A DNA stretch of 8,694 nt, taken from NCBI GenBank assembly GCA_018056405.1, contig JAGPFT010000090.1, positions 1 through 8,694 of the forward strand. The letters are read 5' to 3'. Positions 1 through 6,194 of the stretch are shown in pieces. The DNA is from Anaerolineae bacterium. GTDB taxonomy: Bacteria > Chloroflexota > Anaerolineae > Aggregatilineales > Aggregatilineaceae. The notes below the pieces were generated by a model. That model was not told where the DNA came from. It worked only from the letters and a program-made list of their open reading frames with translations, and did not search any database. How positions within the stretch are numbered: position 1 is the stretch's first letter; every line of letters begins with the position of its first letter. The position numbers and the translations under genes are program-made.

Positions 1-181
1 GCAGCCCCTGATCAACGGGTTGGTGGTTGATCTGCATCGAGAGCACCTGTTGCTCGAACTGGGTGTGCGGCCCGTTGAACAGCACCCAGTCTTCGAGGTA
101 TAGCTCGTCGTCGAGCAGGATGGCCGCCACGCCCAGCCGGCTGAAGTAGTGCGTCACGACGCCCACGTAGCGATAGTCCAC
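1..181 (-). CDS. EF-Tu domain 2-like small protein, 3' end cut by the window edge
   Basis: Sixty residues are visible, starting with GTG at 181. The text runs DYRYVGVVTHYFSRLGVAAI, continues with an acidic LLDDELYLEDW stretch, and then FNGPHTQFEQQVLSMQINHQ. This matches the small stand-alone 'translation elongation factor-like' family: a beta-barrel resembling EF-Tu domain 2, usually about 85-90 residues, so roughly the last third lies outside the window. The hallmarks are the GxVTHYFxxxGVA opening and the late SMQIxHxPV. The biochemical role of the family is not established; homologues often sit near U32 peptidases or radical SAM genes. GTG is chosen because a GGAGG stands six bases upstream and the family's conserved text begins right after it. 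The gene follows the radical SAM gene by 34 bases on the same strand, so the two are probably cotranscribed. I am confident of the family and not of the function. Confidence 0.8.
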   Translation of the reverse strand, partial: MDYRYVGVVTHYFSRLGVAAILLDDELYLEDWVLFNGPHTQFEQQVLSMQINHQPVDQGL

Positions 182-187
182 AGCGTT

Positions 188-192
188 CCTCC
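188..192 (-). promoter_or_regulatory. Ribosome binding site fixing the GTG start at 181
   Basis: On the minus strand GGAGG is followed by six bases and then GTG. No ATG competes for the start of this EF-like gene, so this site decides the start. It also lies between the two minus-strand genes, which gives the downstream gene its own translation initiation. Confidence 0.7.
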
Positions 193-215
193 CTTCCCCT
201 GGCGGCGACTGCCGC

Positions 216-1154
216 TCACAACCAGCGCAGGAGGTGGCTCCGGCGCTCGTCCAGACGCAGCCCAGCCCGCCGCGCGATAGCTGTCGCCTCCTCGACCTCC
301 TGGTGCGTGACCGGGCGGTTGAGCGGGGCGATGTCCCGCTCGCGGACGCGCCATGCCGGGCGGTACTGGCCCATGACATTGAGGTAGGTGTTGGCCGAAA
401 TCTCCTCGGCCAGGAAGCGCACAATCGCTTCCGTCCCGGCGATGCCCTCGGGCAGCACCAGGTGGCGCACCAGCAGCCCGCGCGTGGCAATGCCCTCGTC
501 GTCAAGCTGCAAATCACCCACCTGGCGGTGCATCTCGCGCACGGCAGCCTGGTTGTGCGCCGGATAGTCGGGGATTTTCGAGTAGCGTTGGGCCAGGACG
601 GGATCGGCGTATTTCATGTCCGGCATGTAAATGTCAATGATGCCATCGAGCAGGCGCAGCCCGGCGGGCGAATCGTAGCCGCCGGTGTTGTAGACGAGCG
701 GGATGTCCAACCCGGCTTCGGCGGCGAGGTACACGGCGGCGATGATCGGCGGGATGACGTGGCTGGGCGAGACGAAGTTGATGTTGTGGCAGCCTGCCGC
801 TTGCAGCCGCAACATTACCTCGGCCAGCTCCTCGACGCTGGTGATGCGCCCCTCCCCCTCCTGGCTGATCTCGTAGTTCTGGCAGAACTGGCAGCGCAGG
901 TTGCACAGAGCGAAGAAGATGGTGCCGGAGCCGCGCACGCCGGTCAGCGGATCTTCCTCACCCATGTGCGGGAAGGCGCTGCTGACGATGGCCTCCGCCC
1001 CCGTGCGGCAGAAGCCGATCTTCTGCGTGCGATCCACATGGCAGGCCCAGGCGCACAGGTCGCAATCGCGCAGCGCGGCCTGCGCCGCGCGGACGCGATC
1101 GGGGAAGCCGCCCTCACGCAGCAGGCGGCGGTAGGCGGGTTCGGGGCGGGGCAT
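216..1154 (-). CDS. PflX-family radical SAM protein (pyruvate formate-lyase activase homologue)
   Basis: The product is 312 residues. The radical SAM cluster motif is CNLRCQFC (Cys84, Cys88, Cys91), preceded by the family-typical FPHMGEEDPLTGVRGSGTIF (61-80) and followed by QNYEIS. NTGGY at 156-160 is the expected SAM-binding glycine motif, and YMPDMKY (176-182) is also typical of the COG1313 (PflX) group. An N-terminal cysteine set (31, 34, 38, 49) may hold a second metal site. These cytoplasmic enzymes split S-adenosylmethionine to make a radical, but the PflX subgroup has no settled substrate, and no glycyl radical enzyme is visible here to be activated. The reading frame extends upstream to 1292, but ATG at 1154 is preferred: AAGGA sits about eight bases before it, the homologous text begins soon after, and the longer version would overlap the divergent methyltransferase and both promoters. 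Confidence 0.9.
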   Translation of the reverse strand: MPRPEPAYRRLLREGGFPDRVRAAQAALRDCDLCAWACHVDRTQKIGFCRTGAEAIVSSAFPHMGEEDPLTGVRGSGTIFFALCNLRCQFCQNYEISQEGEGRITSVEELAEVMLRLQAAGCHNINFVSPSHVIPPIIAAVYLAAEAGLDIPLVYNTGGYDSPAGLRLLDGIIDIYMPDMKYADPVLAQRYSKIPDYPAHNQAAVREMHRQVGDLQLDDEGIATRGLLVRHLVLPEGIAGTEAIVRFLAEEISANTYLNVMGQYRPAWRVRERDIAPLNRPVTHQEVEEATAIARRAGLRLDERRSHLLRWL

Positions 1155-1189
1155 GGGCTGTTCCTTCGTGCTGGCGTGCCCTACCTCGC

Positions 1190-1198
1190 ATTGTAGCA
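1190..1198 (-). promoter_or_regulatory. Extended -10 promoter of the radical SAM / EF-like unit
   Basis: Read on the minus strand, TGCTACAAT matches the extended -10 consensus TGnTATAAT with one mismatch. No good -35 hexamer is found 16-18 bases upstream, which is common for extended -10 promoters. Transcription would begin near 1183 and leave a leader of about 30 bases before ATG 1154, with the AAGGA site inside it. The call rests on motif and position only. Confidence 0.45.
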
Positions 1199-1209
1199 TA
1201 GGTTGAAAG

Positions 1210-1237
1210 TTTACTGCTCCCCTCAAACAGGTATAAT
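1210..1237 (+). promoter_or_regulatory. Promoter of the DNA methyltransferase gene
   Basis: A perfect TATAAT lies at 1232-1237, with TTTACT (four of six matches to TTGACA) at 1210-1215 and a 16-base spacer. The start would fall near 1244, giving a leader of about 38 bases. No clear Shine-Dalgarno sequence precedes ATG 1282, so translation may be weak. An inverted repeat is centred on the -10 box. Confidence 0.5.
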
Positions 1238-1247
1238 TGCCTTGAGG
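1221..1247. promoter_or_regulatory. Possible operator: inverted repeat centred on the methyltransferase -10 box
   Basis: CCTCAA (1221-1226) is mirrored by TTGAGG (1242-1247), a six-base perfect inverted repeat whose centre falls at 1234, inside TATAAT. An inner CAGG...CCTTG pair adds partial symmetry. A dimeric repressor, or the methyltransferase itself, bound here would block the polymerase. Six-base arms can arise by chance, so this is only a candidate. Confidence 0.25.
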
Positions 1248-1281
1248 CAGGCTGCTTGACTTTAACGAGCACATATCGCCA

Positions 1282-2571
1282 ATGTCCGACACTTATCAGT
1301 CGAGGTTAGTTTCGCTGCTTTCAAGCGACCTGGACTTCCACAGCAGTTCAAGTCGAGAGTTCACGCACGATCTGCACGCTTTTCCGGCCAAGTTCCCGCC
1401 CCAACTGCCGCGCAAGTTCATTGATGGCCTAACTCAGCCCGGCGATGTGGTGCTCGACCCGATGGTCGGATCGGGCACCACCTTGCTGGAAGCAGTGCTG
1501 GCAGGTCGTTGCGCGATCGGGTTCGATATTGACCCATTGGCGCTGCGCCTGTGCAACGCGAAGACAACCCCTGTCGCCCCGCTACAGGCTGCCCAGGCGG
1601 GCTTGCTGATGCTCAGGAAAGCAAAGTCGGCTGTCTATGAGCAGAACGAGGATTTGCAGGCAGAGCTTGCCGGGCGCTTCGATGCCCCAACCCAGGAGTT
1701 CGTAGACTACTGGTTCGCGCCAGGGGCGCAGCTTGAGTTGCTGGCCCTCTTGAAGCAGATTGAAGCCCTGCCAGAAGGCGGCGTGCGCAGCTTCCTGGAG
1801 CTGGCCTTTTCGTCTATCATTATCACGAAATCGGGGGGAGTCTCCCTGGCGCTCGACCTGGCCCATACGCGCCCGCATCGCGCCCAAGACAAGCCATACC
1901 GGTCGCCGATCAAAGAGTTCGAGAAGCGCCTGAAACAGAATCTGACCAGCCTGGCGGCCCTTCCAGCCGCCCGGCCCCTGGTGCTGCTGGGCTGTGGCAA
2001 TGCCCAGAGCCTGCCGCTCAAGAGCCACTCGGTAGACCTGGTGGTTACGTCGCCGCCGTATCCCGCCAACGCCATAGATTACATGCGGGCGCATAAGTTC
2101 TCGCTCGTCTGGATGGGCTATCCGATAGATGTTCTGTCCCAGTATCGCAAGCGGTACATCGGCAGTGAGGCCCTGGATGGCACCAAGATGGAGGAATTAC
2201 CCTCCACAACCGCCGCAATCATCCAGGCCATCGCCGCCAGAGATCGCGCTAAGGGGGCCGGGTTGCATCGCTATTATTCGGAGATGGCGCGGGTGCTCGG
2301 CGAAATGGTCCGCGTCCTCAGGCCGGGCCGAGCGGCTATCGTCGTGGTGGGCAGTTCGGTCATTCGGGGCATAGATACGCGCACTGATGATTGCCTGGCA
2401 GAAATCGGGCAGCAGGTCGGCTTTGAAATTGCGCATATTGGCGTGCGCAACCTGGATCGTGACCGGCGCATGATGCCCGCGCGTCGAGGGCAGGAGCGAA
2501 ACTCGCAGATCGAGAACAGAATGCACCGGGAATGTGTGATCGGCTTTTACAAACCTGGGGGGCCGCAATGA
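1282..2571 (+). CDS. Site-specific DNA methyltransferase, N4/N6 amino-group class
   Basis: The product is 429 residues. HAFPAKFPPQLPR (32-44) looks like motif X, DPMVGSGTTLLEA (59-71) is the SAM-binding motif I, GFDIDP (80-85) is motif II, and TSPPY (256-260) is the catalytic motif IV of amino-methyltransferases, followed by NAIDYMRAHKFSLVW. SPPY is more often seen in N4-cytosine than in N6-adenine enzymes, so N4C is favoured but not proven. Motifs X and I precede IV by nearly 190 residues, an alpha-like order with the recognition region probably in between (about 120-235). The expected role is methylation of chromosomal DNA, either protecting against a cognate endonuclease or as an orphan. 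No endonuclease gene is visible: the only plus-strand neighbour is a five-codon frame opened by the ATGA overlap at its end. It is the only plus-strand gene here, convergent with the TIR-WD40 gene. An RNA or other amino-group substrate is a less likely alternative. Confidence 0.88.
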   Translation: MSDTYQSRLVSLLSSDLDFHSSSSREFTHDLHAFPAKFPPQLPRKFIDGLTQPGDVVLDPMVGSGTTLLEAVLAGRCAIGFDIDPLALRLCNAKTTPVAPLQAAQAGLLMLRKAKSAVYEQNEDLQAELAGRFDAPTQEFVDYWFAPGAQLELLALLKQIEALPEGGVRSFLELAFSSIIITKSGGVSLALDLAHTRPHRAQDKPYRSPIKEFEKRLKQNLTSLAALPAARPLVLLGCGNAQSLPLKSHSVDLVVTSPPYPANAIDYMRAHKFSLVWMGYPIDVLSQYRKRYIGSEALDGTKMEELPSTTAAIIQAIAARDRAKGAGLHRYYSEMARVLGEMVRVLRPGRAAIVVVGSSVIRGIDTRTDDCLAEIGQQVGFEIAHIGVRNLDRDRRMMPARRGQERNSQIENRMHRECVIGFYKPGGPQ

Positions 2572-2585
2572 AGCTGGCTGTGTAA
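2568..2585 (+). other. Five-codon frame opened by an ATGA overlap at the methyltransferase stop
   Basis: The methyltransferase stop TGA overlaps an ATG (ATGA), the usual arrangement for a translationally coupled next gene, with a G-rich run just upstream. The frame reads M-K-L-A-V and stops at TAA (2583-2585), 13 bases before the end of the convergent TIR-WD40 gene. It may be the remnant start of a deleted partner such as a restriction enzyme, or plain chance. Confidence 0.2.
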
Positions 2586-2597
2586 CTCCGGCGGACG

Positions 2598-3953
2598 CTA
2601 CTTTCCCCCCGTCCCCCACAGCCGCGCCGTGCCGTCGTGCGAAGCGGTGGCCAGCAACATCCCGTCTGCGCTGAAGGCCACGCCGGTCAGCCCGCCGTCG
2701 TGGGCGTGCAGGGCGCGCAGAGCGCGCGTGCTCTTCCCCGCGCGAATCGTCGCCACCTTCCACAAGCGCAAGCCGCCATCCAGCGAAGCCGCCACCAGCA
2801 GCGACCCGTCCGGGCTGAAGGCGACGGCGCGCACGCAGTTGGCGTTGTAGTCGGCGTAGTCCACGCGGGCCAGTTCGTCGCCGGAGGCCGCGTCGAGCAG
2901 GGTCAGCCCGCCCTCGCTGAAGCCGACGGCCAGCAGCGTCCCGTCCGGGCTGAGGGCCAGGCAGCACCCCTCAGCGGGCAGGGCGCGCTCAAGGCGCACC
3001 CCCTGGCGCGACCCCTCCCACACGCGGAGGCGCTCCCCGCCGGCGATCTCGGCCAGCGTCTCACCGCCCTGGCTGGCGGCGAAGACCAGCGGCGCGGCCC
3101 CCTCGTGACCGGCATCAGCCATGGGGCGGCGGGCCTGCACGTCCCAGACGCGCAGCGCGCCGTCGTCGCCGGCGGAGAGGAGCCGCTCGCCCGCCCCCTG
3201 CCAGGCGAGGTGCGTGACGCGCTCGCTGTGGCCGCGCAGCGCGGTCAAGCAGAAGCGCCGCTGCACGTCCCACAGGCGCACCGTGCGGTCGTCCGACGCC
3301 GAGGCCAGCAGCGATCCGTCCGGGCTGAAAGCCACCGCATTAACCGGCTTCTCGTGGCCGATCAGGGCGCGGATGCGCGTCCGCTGGCCGGTGTGCCACA
3401 GGCGCACGGTCTTGTCGTCGGAGCCGGTGGCCAGCAGCGACCCGTCCGGGCTGAAGGCGACGGCGCGCACGCTGTCGCGGTGAGCGGCAAGCTCGCGCAG
3501 GGCGACGACCTGGCGCACGCTGCTCGCCGTGATCGCGCCGGGCGCGGACGGAGCGGCGGGGGCGGGGAGTGCCCCGTCGAACAGGCGGGCGCGCAGTTGT
3601 CCCAGCGCCGTGTCATAGTCCTGGCGGTGAAAGTCCACGTACTGGATGCGACGCAATTGGAAGTGCAACTTGGGGACGGGCCGCCACAGCACGGGCAGGA
3701 TCGCCTTGCCTTCATCGCGGACGTACTGCCACTCGTCCTCGACGTTCTTAGAGGTCATGGAGTCCGGGGAGATGACCAGCACCAGCGCATCGCAGGTGTC
3801 GAGACCCTGCTGAACGGCAGTGCTCCAGTTAGCGCCGGGGGGAATGTCGTCCACGTCAATCCACACCTCAGCCCCCAGGTGGTCGAGGTCGGTGGCCAGG
3901 CGGCGGGCGAAGACCTCGTCGGCGCGGCTGTAGCTGATGAAGACGCGGGTCAT
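2598..3953 (-). CDS. TIR domain-WD40 seven-blade propeller protein
   Basis: The product is 451 residues with no signal peptide or membrane segment. Residues 1-126 form a TIR (TIR_2) domain: RVFISYSRAD at the first strand, VWIDVDDIPPG at the BB-loop, and SPDSMTSKNVEDEW (62-75), in which Glu74 sits where NAD-cleaving TIR domains carry the catalytic glutamate. A Pro/Ala linker (about 127-143) leads to seven WD40 repeats starting near 157, 199, 241, 282, 324, 365 and 416, enough for one closed propeller; blades 4 and 5 are degenerate. TIR proteins of bacteria often act as NAD hydrolases or signal makers in phage defence, with WD40 or TPR parts as sensor or scaffold, so that role is inferred here. 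No NTPase, STAND or SMODS partner is present. ATG 3953 is preferred over GTG codons at 3980 and 3971 because the TIR fold begins right after it. A promoter lies just upstream at the end of guaA. Confidence 0.9.
   Translation of the reverse strand: MTRVFISYSRADEVFARRLATDLDHLGAEVWIDVDDIPPGANWSTAVQQGLDTCDALVLVISPDSMTSKNVEDEWQYVRDEGKAILPVLWRPVPKLHFQLRRIQYVDFHRQDYDTALGQLRARLFDGALPAPAAPSAPGAITASSVRQVVALRELAAHRDSVRAVAFSPDGSLLATGSDDKTVRLWHTGQRTRIRALIGHEKPVNAVAFSPDGSLLASASDDRTVRLWDVQRRFCLTALRGHSERVTHLAWQGAGERLLSAGDDGALRVWDVQARRPMADAGHEGAAPLVFAASQGGETLAEIAGGERLRVWEGSRQGVRLERALPAEGCCLALSPDGTLLAVGFSEGGLTLLDAASGDELARVDYADYNANCVRAVAFSPDGSLLVAASLDGGLRLWKVATIRAGKSTRALRALHAHDGGLTGVAFSADGMLLATASHDGTARLWGTGGK
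2795..2836 (-). repeat. Copy A of a 42-base identical repeat inside the WD40 region (blade 6)
   Basis: These 42 bases are identical to 3431-3472 and encode residues 373-387 of the TIR-WD40 protein, including VRAVAFSPDGSLL. Looser copies lie near 2934 and 3307. Identity that includes third codon positions points to recent copying or gene conversion between blades. Confidence 0.85.
3431..3472 (-). repeat. Copy B of the 42-base WD40 repeat (blade 1)
   Basis: This copy is identical to 2795-2836 and encodes residues 161-175 of the TIR-WD40 protein. The two copies are direct repeats 636 bases apart, an exact multiple of three, so recombination between them would remove 212 residues in frame. Confidence 0.85.
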
Positions 3954-3995
3954 GGGCGGGCTTTCCGGCACAGTGAGCACAGATCGTTGCGCGCT

Positions 3996-4024
3996 AGTAT
4001 AGCAGCGTCGTCACTCCCACTCAA
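3996..4024 (-). promoter_or_regulatory. Promoter of the TIR-WD40 gene, with its -35 box inside guaA
   Basis: On the minus strand TTGAGT (4019-4024, four of six matches) is followed by exactly 17 bases and TATACT (3996-4001, five of six matches). TGC directly before the -10 makes it an extended -10 as well. The -35 box lies within the last codons of guaA, which encode I-E-W-E. Transcription would begin near 3989 with a leader of about 36 bases. This would let the TIR gene be expressed separately from the purine genes. Confidence 0.6.
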
Positions 4025-5567
4025 TCGTGGCCGGCGGCTTGCTGGTGATGTCGTAGAGCACGCGGTTGACGCCGCGCACCTCGTTGACAATGCGGCTGCT
4101 GACGCGCGCCAGCAGGTCGGGGGCCAGCCGCGCCCAGTCGGCAGTCATGAAGTCGGTCGTCGTCACCGCGCGCAGCACGATCACCTCGTCGTAGGTGCGC
4201 TTGTCGCCCATCACCCCCACGCTGCGCACCGGCAGCAGCACGGCAAACGCCTGCGCCGTCCCCTCGCGCAGCAGCCCGGCCTGGCGTAACTCGCCGGTGA
4301 AGATATGATCGGCGGCGCGCAGAATCTCCAGCCGCTCCCACGTCACCTCGCCGACACAGCGCACGCCCAGCCCCGGCCCAGGGAACGGCTGCCGCCACAC
4401 GATCTCGTCGGGGAGGCCCAGCCGCGCCCCCACCTGGCGCACCTCGTCCTTGAACAGGTCGCGCAGCGGCTCAACCAGCCGCTCTTTCAGGCGGTCGGGC
4501 AGCCCGCCGACGTTGTGGTGCGACTTGATGCGCCGCGCACCGGGTCGCCCTGCGCCCGCGCTCTCGATCACGTCCGGGTAGATCGTGCCCTGGGCCAGCC
4601 AGTCGAGCGCGCCCAGGCGACTCGCCTCGCGCTCGAAGACCTCGGCGAACGTCCGCCCGATGATCTGGCGCTTATCTTCTGGCTCGGTCACGCCGCGCAG
4701 CGCGTCGAGGAACTCCTCGGTAGCGTCTACGGCGACCATGTTCTGCCAGCCCAGCCGCCTGCCCAGGGTGATCACGGCGTCCGCCTCGCCCAGGCGCAGC
4801 ATCCCGTGATTGACGAAGACGGGCAGAAGCTGCTCGCCCACCGCGCGGTGGATCAACTCGCCAGCGACCGACGAATCTACGCCACCGCTCATGCCCAGCA
4901 GCACGCGCCCGCCGCCGACCTGGGCGCGGACGGCCTCCACGCTGGCCGCGATGAAGTTCTCTGGCGTCCAGGCGGTGGCCGCGCCGCATACGCCGATGAC
5001 GAAGTTGCGCAGGATGTCGCGCCCGTGCGCCGTGTGCTGCACCTCCGGGTGGAACTGCACGCCAAACAGGCGGCGTTCCTCGTGGGCGATGGCCGCGTAG
5101 GGGGCGTTGGGCGTGGAGGCGACGGCGGCGAAGCCATCGGGCGGGCGTTCCAGGCGGTCGCCGTGACTCATCCACACGGTCTGCTCGGCGTCCAGCCCGG
5201 CGAACAGGCCCCCCTCTGCGCGCACAGTGACGGTCGCCATGCCGTACTCGCGCTGCGCTGACGCGGCGACCTGCCCGCCGAGCCGCTGGGTGAGAAGCTG
5301 CATCCCGTAGCAGATGCCCAGCACGGGCCGCCCGCTGGCCAGCACCCAGTCGGGCAGAGTGGGCGCGCCCGGCTCGTAGACGCCCGCCGGCCCGCCGGAG
5401 AGGATCACGCCGCGAAAGGCGGGCGCGGCGGCCTGGGCATCGGCGGCGCTGGCGTCGTAGGGGACGAGGGCGGCGAAGACGCCCAGCTCGCGCACGCGGC
5501 GAGCGATCAGTTGGGCGGTCTGCGAGCCGTAATCGAGGATGACGATGCCGCCGTCCTTGAGGGCCAT
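4011..5567 (-). CDS. guaA: GMP synthase (glutamine-hydrolysing)
   Basis: The 518-residue product has the normal full length. It converts XMP, glutamine and ATP to GMP in the cytoplasm, the last step of guanine nucleotide synthesis. The class I glutamine amidotransferase domain (about 8-190) shows the nucleophile Cys86 in GICYGMQ and the His173/Glu175 pair in FHPEV. The ATP pyrophosphatase domain shows SGGVDSS (227-233), and the C-terminal dimerisation domain ends with the family signature KPPATIEWE. No key residue is missing. ATG 5567 is three bases after the stop of xpt, so the two are surely cotranscribed and probably translationally coupled; only a weak AGAG precedes the start. Xpt supplies its substrate XMP, so the pair makes a short xanthine-to-GMP route. 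The TIR-WD40 gene follows after 57 bases. Confidence 0.98.
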   Translation of the reverse strand: MALKDGGIVILDYGSQTAQLIARRVRELGVFAALVPYDASAADAQAAAPAFRGVILSGGPAGVYEPGAPTLPDWVLASGRPVLGICYGMQLLTQRLGGQVAASAQREYGMATVTVRAEGGLFAGLDAEQTVWMSHGDRLERPPDGFAAVASTPNAPYAAIAHEERRLFGVQFHPEVQHTAHGRDILRNFVIGVCGAATAWTPENFIAASVEAVRAQVGGGRVLLGMSGGVDSSVAGELIHRAVGEQLLPVFVNHGMLRLGEADAVITLGRRLGWQNMVAVDATEEFLDALRGVTEPEDKRQIIGRTFAEVFEREASRLGALDWLAQGTIYPDVIESAGAGRPGARRIKSHHNVGGLPDRLKERLVEPLRDLFKDEVRQVGARLGLPDEIVWRQPFPGPGLGVRCVGEVTWERLEILRAADHIFTGELRQAGLLREGTAQAFAVLLPVRSVGVMGDKRTYDEVIVLRAVTTTDFMTADWARLAPDLLARVSSRIVNEVRGVNRVLYDITSKPPATIEWE

Positions 5568-5570
5568 CGG

Positions 5571-6170
5571 CTAAATCTCTACGCCGCGCGGCGGGTCACC
5601 AGCGAACTCGATGTGGTGCTCGTCAATATGGGTGATGGTCACCAGGGCATCCACAGGCACACCATACTTGCGCTCCAGCGTCTCGCGCCCGCCCTCGAAG
5701 GCCTTCTCGACGATGGCGACGATGCCCACCAGCGTGCAGCGCGCCTCGCCGACCATGCGCGCCAGGGCGAACAGCGTCCTGCCGGAGGCCAGGAAGTCGT
5801 CCACGATCAGCACGCGCTCGCCCGGCGGCAGGTACTCGGCGGCCACCATCAGGTTGATCTCGCCGCCTTTGGTGTGGCTGGGCGCGGTCTCCAGGAAGAT
5901 GGGGCCATACATGGTGACTGGCTTGTGCTTGCGCGCGTAGACAATGGGGATGTCGAGGGCCAGCGCCGCCATCAGCGCCGGGGCAATGCCCGACACTTCG
6001 GCGGTGAGGATGCGCGTCGGCCTGGCGTCGCGGTAGCGCCGCGCGATCTCCTCGCCCATGGCCTGGATCAGCCTGGGGTCCATCTGGTGGTTGAGGATGC
6101 CGTCAATCTTGAGGATGCCGTCGCCGAGGTACTTGCCCTCGGCCCGAATCTTGTCTTTGAGGATTTGCAC
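5571..6170 (-). CDS. xpt: Xanthine phosphoribosyltransferase
   Basis: The 199-residue product is close to the 194 residues of the Bacillus subtilis enzyme. It joins xanthine to PRPP to give XMP for purine salvage in the cytoplasm. LNHQMDP (26-32) near the N-terminus is the Xpt-specific purine-binding region, EVSGIAPA (58-65) and YARKHK (78-83) are family marks, and VLIVDDFLASGRT (120-132) is the PRPP-binding motif with its two acidic residues. The start is GTG 6170, supported by AAGGAG ten bases before it. The gene lies three bases before guaA, which consumes its product. Its upstream neighbour is a Fic gene ending 24 bases away. No convincing promoter or purine riboswitch is seen in that small gap, so transcription probably comes from further upstream. 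Specificity for xanthine over guanine or hypoxanthine is inferred from the family. Confidence 0.93.
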   Translation of the reverse strand: MQILKDKIRAEGKYLGDGILKIDGILNHQMDPRLIQAMGEEIARRYRDARPTRILTAEVSGIAPALMAALALDIPIVYARKHKPVTMYGPIFLETAPSHTKGGEINLMVAAEYLPPGERVLIVDDFLASGRTLFALARMVGEARCTLVGIVAIVEKAFEGGRETLERKYGVPVDALVTITHIDEHHIEFAGDPPRGVEI

Positions 6171-6180
6171 AGTTTGTTCT

Positions 6181-6186
6181 CTCCTT
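6181..6186 (-). promoter_or_regulatory. Ribosome binding site of xpt, fixing its GTG start
   Basis: AAGGAG on the minus strand lies ten bases before GTG 6170, in the 24-base gap after the Fic stop codon. It supports GTG as the true start of xpt and shows that xpt does not depend on translation of the Fic gene. Confidence 0.65.
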
Positions 6187-6194
6187 GCGAAGCC

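Noticed and set aside
234..1196. A 320-codon open frame on the plus strand
   Set aside because: It is the antisense shadow of the radical SAM gene, with Arg/Ala/Gln/His-rich text and no recognisable family.
1155..1292. Extended N-terminus of the radical SAM protein starting at 1292
   Set aside because: The extra 46 residues match nothing in the family and would overlap the methyltransferase start and both promoters. ATG 1154 has a good ribosome site.
2197..2967. A 256-codon minus-strand frame joining the methyltransferase antisense to the WD40 gene
   Set aside because: It lies in the wrong frame of the TIR-WD40 gene and antisense to the methyltransferase, and its Arg-rich translation shows no domain.
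2637..4289. A 550-codon open frame on the plus strand across the TIR-WD40 gene and the end of guaA
   Set aside because: It is opposite two clearly recognised genes and its length is explained by high GC. Its repeated text simply mirrors the WD40 repeats on the other strand.
6171..6194. Purine riboswitch or promoter directly before xpt
   Set aside because: Only 24 bases separate the Fic stop from the xpt start, too few for an aptamer. Hexamers in the Fic 3' end are poor matches.
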